A DNA stretch of 64,000 bases, from positions 1 through 64,000 of the forward strand of contig JAIBDT010000008.1 in the NCBI GenBank assembly GCA_024686085.1, given 5' to 3'. The translations under genes and the position numbers were made by a program. Of this stretch, positions 61,520 through 64,000 are shown one piece after another. Within the stretch, counting starts at the first letter, position 1, and each line of letters begins with the position of its first letter. The notes under the pieces are model-generated. The model ran no database searches, was not told where the DNA came from, and worked only from the letters and a program-made list of their open reading frames with translations. This stretch comes from Loktanella sp. Its GTDB lineage: Bacteria; Pseudomonadota; Alphaproteobacteria; Rhodobacterales; Rhodobacteraceae.

Positions 61520-62048
61520 CACTACGACACGTCCGCACCGCACAATCCAAACTGGTCTCAATGGCGACTGGGACTGCTTGCCGCCACGAGGTCGAAAACG
61601 TTGCTTCGATTCGGCAGATACCTTTGGATGGGATTGCTTTGTTGGCAGCGACAAGAAACCCAAGTGGTTTTCCAAGACATCGAGACACGCGAAACTACTT
61701 CGATCTGGTAAATTGGGATATACGCAATAACGACCTTACGCTGGCAGAAAAATATACCTGTGCGCGATTTAACGCATAATCCGTATTTTGATAATTTTGC
61801 GCCGCGAGAGATCGTGTTTTGCCCGCATCCCTGCAGCGCAATTTCTTGCACATAAACAGGGGCTTGCGTCATCAAAAAAACATTTCGCACCTGACGTACG
61901 GCAACTTTATTAAAGGTTTATCACCAATATCAAAAAACAACTTCTAGTTGCTAAGCTGCAATTGTGATAAAACCTTGAAAATCAGTTAACGAGTTTTGGT
62001 TGGAGTACGAGTTTAAAGGGACAAAAGGCTTTTTCAGGGGGAATACCA
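61520..62048. other. AT-richer intergenic region, no clear gene
   Basis: About 530 bp between nirV and the first gene of the terminal cluster. Short frames exist on both strands but none has a credible start with a protein-like sequence. The second half (about 61780-61990) is AT-rich with long A/T runs (for example ATCAAAAAAACATTTC and TTTATTAAAGGTTTATC). A ribosome site (AGGGGG) sits just before the ATG at 62049. Probably holds the promoter of the next operon. Confidence 0.5.
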
Positions 62049-62537
62049 ATGACAGTCAATGTTAATTTAAGCGCGAATCTGGTCGTAGGAGGCGCGGTTG
62101 TTCCGCTCTCGACGCAAGATCTGGACATGTCGAAACTCAGCCTAGATGACTTGAATGCCGCGATTAAAGCAGGCATCAGTTTTGGCCTTCCGGCGAATTC
62201 ATCGATTTCAACCAACCTTGGCGGATTGGTCGATTGGCTAAAAACCAAAGCAGACAAAACCTTTACGATGCCCGACGCGATTGACAAAATTCTCGGCGAC
62301 GCGGCAAAAGACCTCAATTCGGTGTCCATCACCATCATGTCGTTTCATGTCAATACCGCAGGTCATTTCGACATTGCCATCATTATCCATTTTGAAGGTG
62401 GACTTGATAAGGTTCTGCATCTGCCACCCGCCGTTTCAGAAATTATCGACATCAACGATATCGGCTTTAGCTTCAGCTATGACAAGACAACAACTGTCAA
62501 TCCGGCAGCGCAAACTAGCGTCACCGGTGGCCAATAG
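62049..62537 (+). CDS. unknown protein, member 1 of a terminal repeat-like cluster
   Basis: A 162-residue protein with AGGGGG upstream. No signal peptide or membrane segment. Its second half resembles that of the next protein: a sheet-like stretch (SVSITIMSFHVNTAGHFDIAIIIHFEGG), then LHLPPAVSEIIDINDIGFSFSYDKTT. I do not recognise a family with certainty; the DIGFSFSY-type ending recalls proteins annotated DUF6603. Codon use is less GC-biased than in the genes before it, which may mean recent acquisition. Confidence 0.65.
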   Translation: MTVNVNLSANLVVGGAVVPLSTQDLDMSKLSLDDLNAAIKAGISFGLPANSSISTNLGGLVDWLKTKADKTFTMPDAIDKILGDAAKDLNSVSITIMSFHVNTAGHFDIAIIIHFEGGLDKVLHLPPAVSEIIDINDIGFSFSYDKTTTVNPAAQTSVTGGQ

Positions 62538-63006
62538 CCCAATTGTTCCTGCGACATACTTGACGGAACACTTAACTGCCACTGGCCCTGATCTGGACAT
62601 TGTCGCTGTCCCTTCAGGTTTGGAACAGGCAACCCGAGAACAATTGCAGGCCGCGTTTGACAAGCGCGTGGCCTTTCAATGGAACCGTAACGGGGACCCG
62701 TCGGTGACGGTCGCACAGGGCATTGAATACCTCAGCAAGCAGCTGAAAGTCTGGGGCATTTCCTTTGATCCGATCGAATTGGGCGACGGGGTAAAGGCGT
62801 TGTTTGCACCATTGGCGGCGGTTTCTGACGATGTCAGTGAACTGGTCGCGGATGTGACAACGCTGACGTTGACGTCAAAGCAGGTGATCGTGCTGTCGTT
62901 GAAATTCACCTCCAATGCGCAAAACACAGTGCTGCCGTTTCAACCCTTTGTCCAAGACCTGCTGGACGGGTCGTCGCTGGGCATTTCCATCGCGTATCGG
63001 CCATGA
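62527..63006 (+). CDS. unknown protein, member 2 of the terminal cluster
   Basis: About 159 residues from the GTG at 62527, overlapping the end of member 1 by 11 bp; an ATG at 62479 in the same frame is an alternative start. The order of parts matches member 1: a helical stretch (VAQGIEYLSKQLKVWGISF), a sheet (TLTLTSKQVIVLSLKFTS), and a closing FVQDLLDGSSLGISIAYRP. Its stop overlaps member 3 by 4 bp (ATGA), so the three are co-translated. Function unknown. Confidence 0.65.
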   Translation: MANSPIVPATYLTEHLTATGPDLDIVAVPSGLEQATREQLQAAFDKRVAFQWNRNGDPSVTVAQGIEYLSKQLKVWGISFDPIELGDGVKALFAPLAAVSDDVSELVADVTTLTLTSKQVIVLSLKFTSNAQNTVLPFQPFVQDLLDGSSLGISIAYRP

Positions 63007-64000
63007 GTGAAATTCGCACAACAATTGGCGGTTCTGGCACTTTGTTTGGTGTCGACGTCGAGGTGGACGCCGACATCACAAAGACGCAAGGCGAGACGGG
63101 GCTGGACTGGCGGGTGCGCATTTTGCCCGATGCAACAATCAATCTTAGCCAGTCATTAGAAGCCCTCGCCGAACAGCTGTCATTGTCGGTCACCCTGCCC
63201 GACAGTCTTCAGCTTAGCGCAACCATCGAGGCCATGGTCGGCGAGGTCACTAAGCCCGCCAAAGGGCCAAGCGGTTTTGACGTGGCGGCGCGGTTCAAAC
63301 TGGAAGTGTTGAAGCATCATTTTTGGCAACTTGATCTATCATACACCAGCGGCGCCAGCATCAACGGCAAACCCGCGATGGTGAACGGCAAACCCGCCTA
63401 TGTGTTCGGGATGAGCATGGCCGGACCAATCGAGCTGTCCCAACTGCCCCTGATCGGATCCGTGCCAGAAATCGGCGATCTGATCATCGAAAAGATCGGG
63501 TTCTTCTACAGCAACGCCGAATTTAGAAGTGCGGATGATAAGCTAGACTTCACGCTGCCCAATTTCGGCACCGACACAACGCTGGCCCCCGCAGGCACCA
63601 AAGTCACATTGGATCATGGTGGTTTCAATCTGGCCGCGATGTATCAACACAAAGGCCACGATGCCCAGACAATGGCCGTCCCCATGGCCACCAGCACAAA
63701 ACCCGCAGGCGAGGTTGCAAAGTTTTCAACGACACCCTCGGTGGCCCAATCTCCAATCAAGTGGATCAACATCGGTAAAACATTCGGTCCAGTGGGCCTG
63801 CAAAAAATCGGCCTCGGGTTTAGCAGCGCATCTGATCCTGACACCCAATCTGGGTCGGTTGGCATTTATGTTGACGGGATGTTTCAGGTTGCAGGGCTGG
63901 GGCTGGAACAGTTGGGCTTTCGCTTTGACATGCCGAAATCCACGAACGGCAAAGTCAGCTTTGATCCGCTCAAAGACATCCATTTCCATCTGGGCGGTTT
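63003..64000 (+). CDS. unknown large protein, member 3 of the terminal cluster (DUF6603-like), C terminus outside window
   Basis: The frame is open from the ATG at 63003 to the window edge (332 residues so far), with no signal peptide. It is made of beta-rich repeats that end in short G-x-x-x-F units: DLIIEKIGFFYSNAEF (near residue 160), GLQKIGLGFSSASD and GLGLEQLGFRFDMP, the same ending pattern as members 1 and 2. Early text: GGSGTLFGVDVEVDADITKTQ and LDWRVRILPDATINLSQSLEAL. It looks like a large repeat protein of the DUF6603 kind, though I cannot confirm this without a search. Function unknown. Confidence 0.6.
   Translation, partial: MSEIRTTIGGSGTLFGVDVEVDADITKTQGETGLDWRVRILPDATINLSQSLEALAEQLSLSVTLPDSLQLSATIEAMVGEVTKPAKGPSGFDVAARFKLEVLKHHFWQLDLSYTSGASINGKPAMVNGKPAYVFGMSMAGPIELSQLPLIGSVPEIGDLIIEKIGFFYSNAEFRSADDKLDFTLPNFGTDTTLAPAGTKVTLDHGGFNLAAMYQHKGHDAQTMAVPMATSTKPAGEVAKFSTTPSVAQSPIKWINIGKTFGPVGLQKIGLGFSSASDPDTQSGSVGIYVDGMFQVAGLGLEQLGFRFDMPKSTNGKVSFDPLKDIHFHLGG

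Noticed and set aside
61504-61890. Short frames on both strands after nirV
   Set aside because: No ribosome site, no protein-like composition, and strong frame conflict with each other; treated as non-coding.
1-64000. tRNA, rRNA, CRISPR arrays, insertion sequences, phage genes
   Set aside because: No direct-repeat arrays, transposase motifs, integrase or cloverleaf-like sequences were found by reading both strands.

Overview
The window looks like a Roseobacter-group marine alphaproteobacterium (Rhodobacteraceae; Loktanella, Yoonia or Sulfitobacter type is only a guess). The gene set points there: Na+-NQR, a DddW-like cupin, fused FAD/GcvT methylamine oxidoreductases, DoeA/DoeB ectoine catabolism, a NirK/pseudoazurin pair and SoxE/SoxF. 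GC content is moderate to high. I see no tRNA, rRNA, CRISPR array, insertion sequence or prophage.

Layout. 1-7 kb: a partial exonuclease-type gene, a membrane protein, an unknown gene, then leuC / small Tat protein / leuD (leucine synthesis) and a MscS channel. 7-11 kb: SOUL protein, a SoxF/SoxE (FccB/FccA) sulfide dehydrogenase pair, rsfS-rlmH. 11-18.5 kb: one minus-strand operon with a pentaheme cytochrome c, nqrABCDEF, apbE and nqrM. 18.5-27 kb: an MBL/beta-CASP exonuclease, a secreted unknown, a dimethylglycine/sarcosine dehydrogenase-like protein divergent from a LysR gene and a ProC-like gene, and a DddW-like cupin divergent from a second LysR gene. 27-31.7 kb: gpmI-envC-ctpA and a small HExxH protein. 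31.7-38.1 kb: two more fused FAD/GcvT oxidoreductases around a homocysteine methyltransferase, under an XRE-cupin regulator; together these could take glycine betaine to glycine. 38.2-45.7 kb: LacI regulator divergent from a PhyH dioxygenase, fRMsr, Ggt, HspQ, AEC transporter, lytic transglycosylase lipoprotein, SH3 protein, LolA. 45.8-51.7 kb (minus): doeB, doeA, a copper ATPase and a class III aminotransferase. 51.8-57.8 kb (plus): GntR regulator, DapA-family lyase, PuuC-like aldehyde dehydrogenase, MttB-family methyltransferase and PuuB-like FAD oxidase, probably a catabolic operon for an N-methylated amine, sharing an operator with the aminotransferase. 57.8-61.5 kb: AbrB-family membrane protein, then pseudoazurin-nirK-nirV with an FNR/NNR-type box. 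61.5-64 kb: an AT-richer gap and three overlapping genes of an unrecognised repeat-like family that run off the window.

The most unusual items are: the NQR operon, whose NqrB is about 270 residues and lacks the threonine-bearing FMN loop while a pentaheme cytochrome leads the operon; the three terminal ORFs; the MttB cluster with its palindromic operator; and a switch in strand composition near 37-38.3 kb, where the plus strand goes from C-rich to G-rich, next to two strong inverted repeats.
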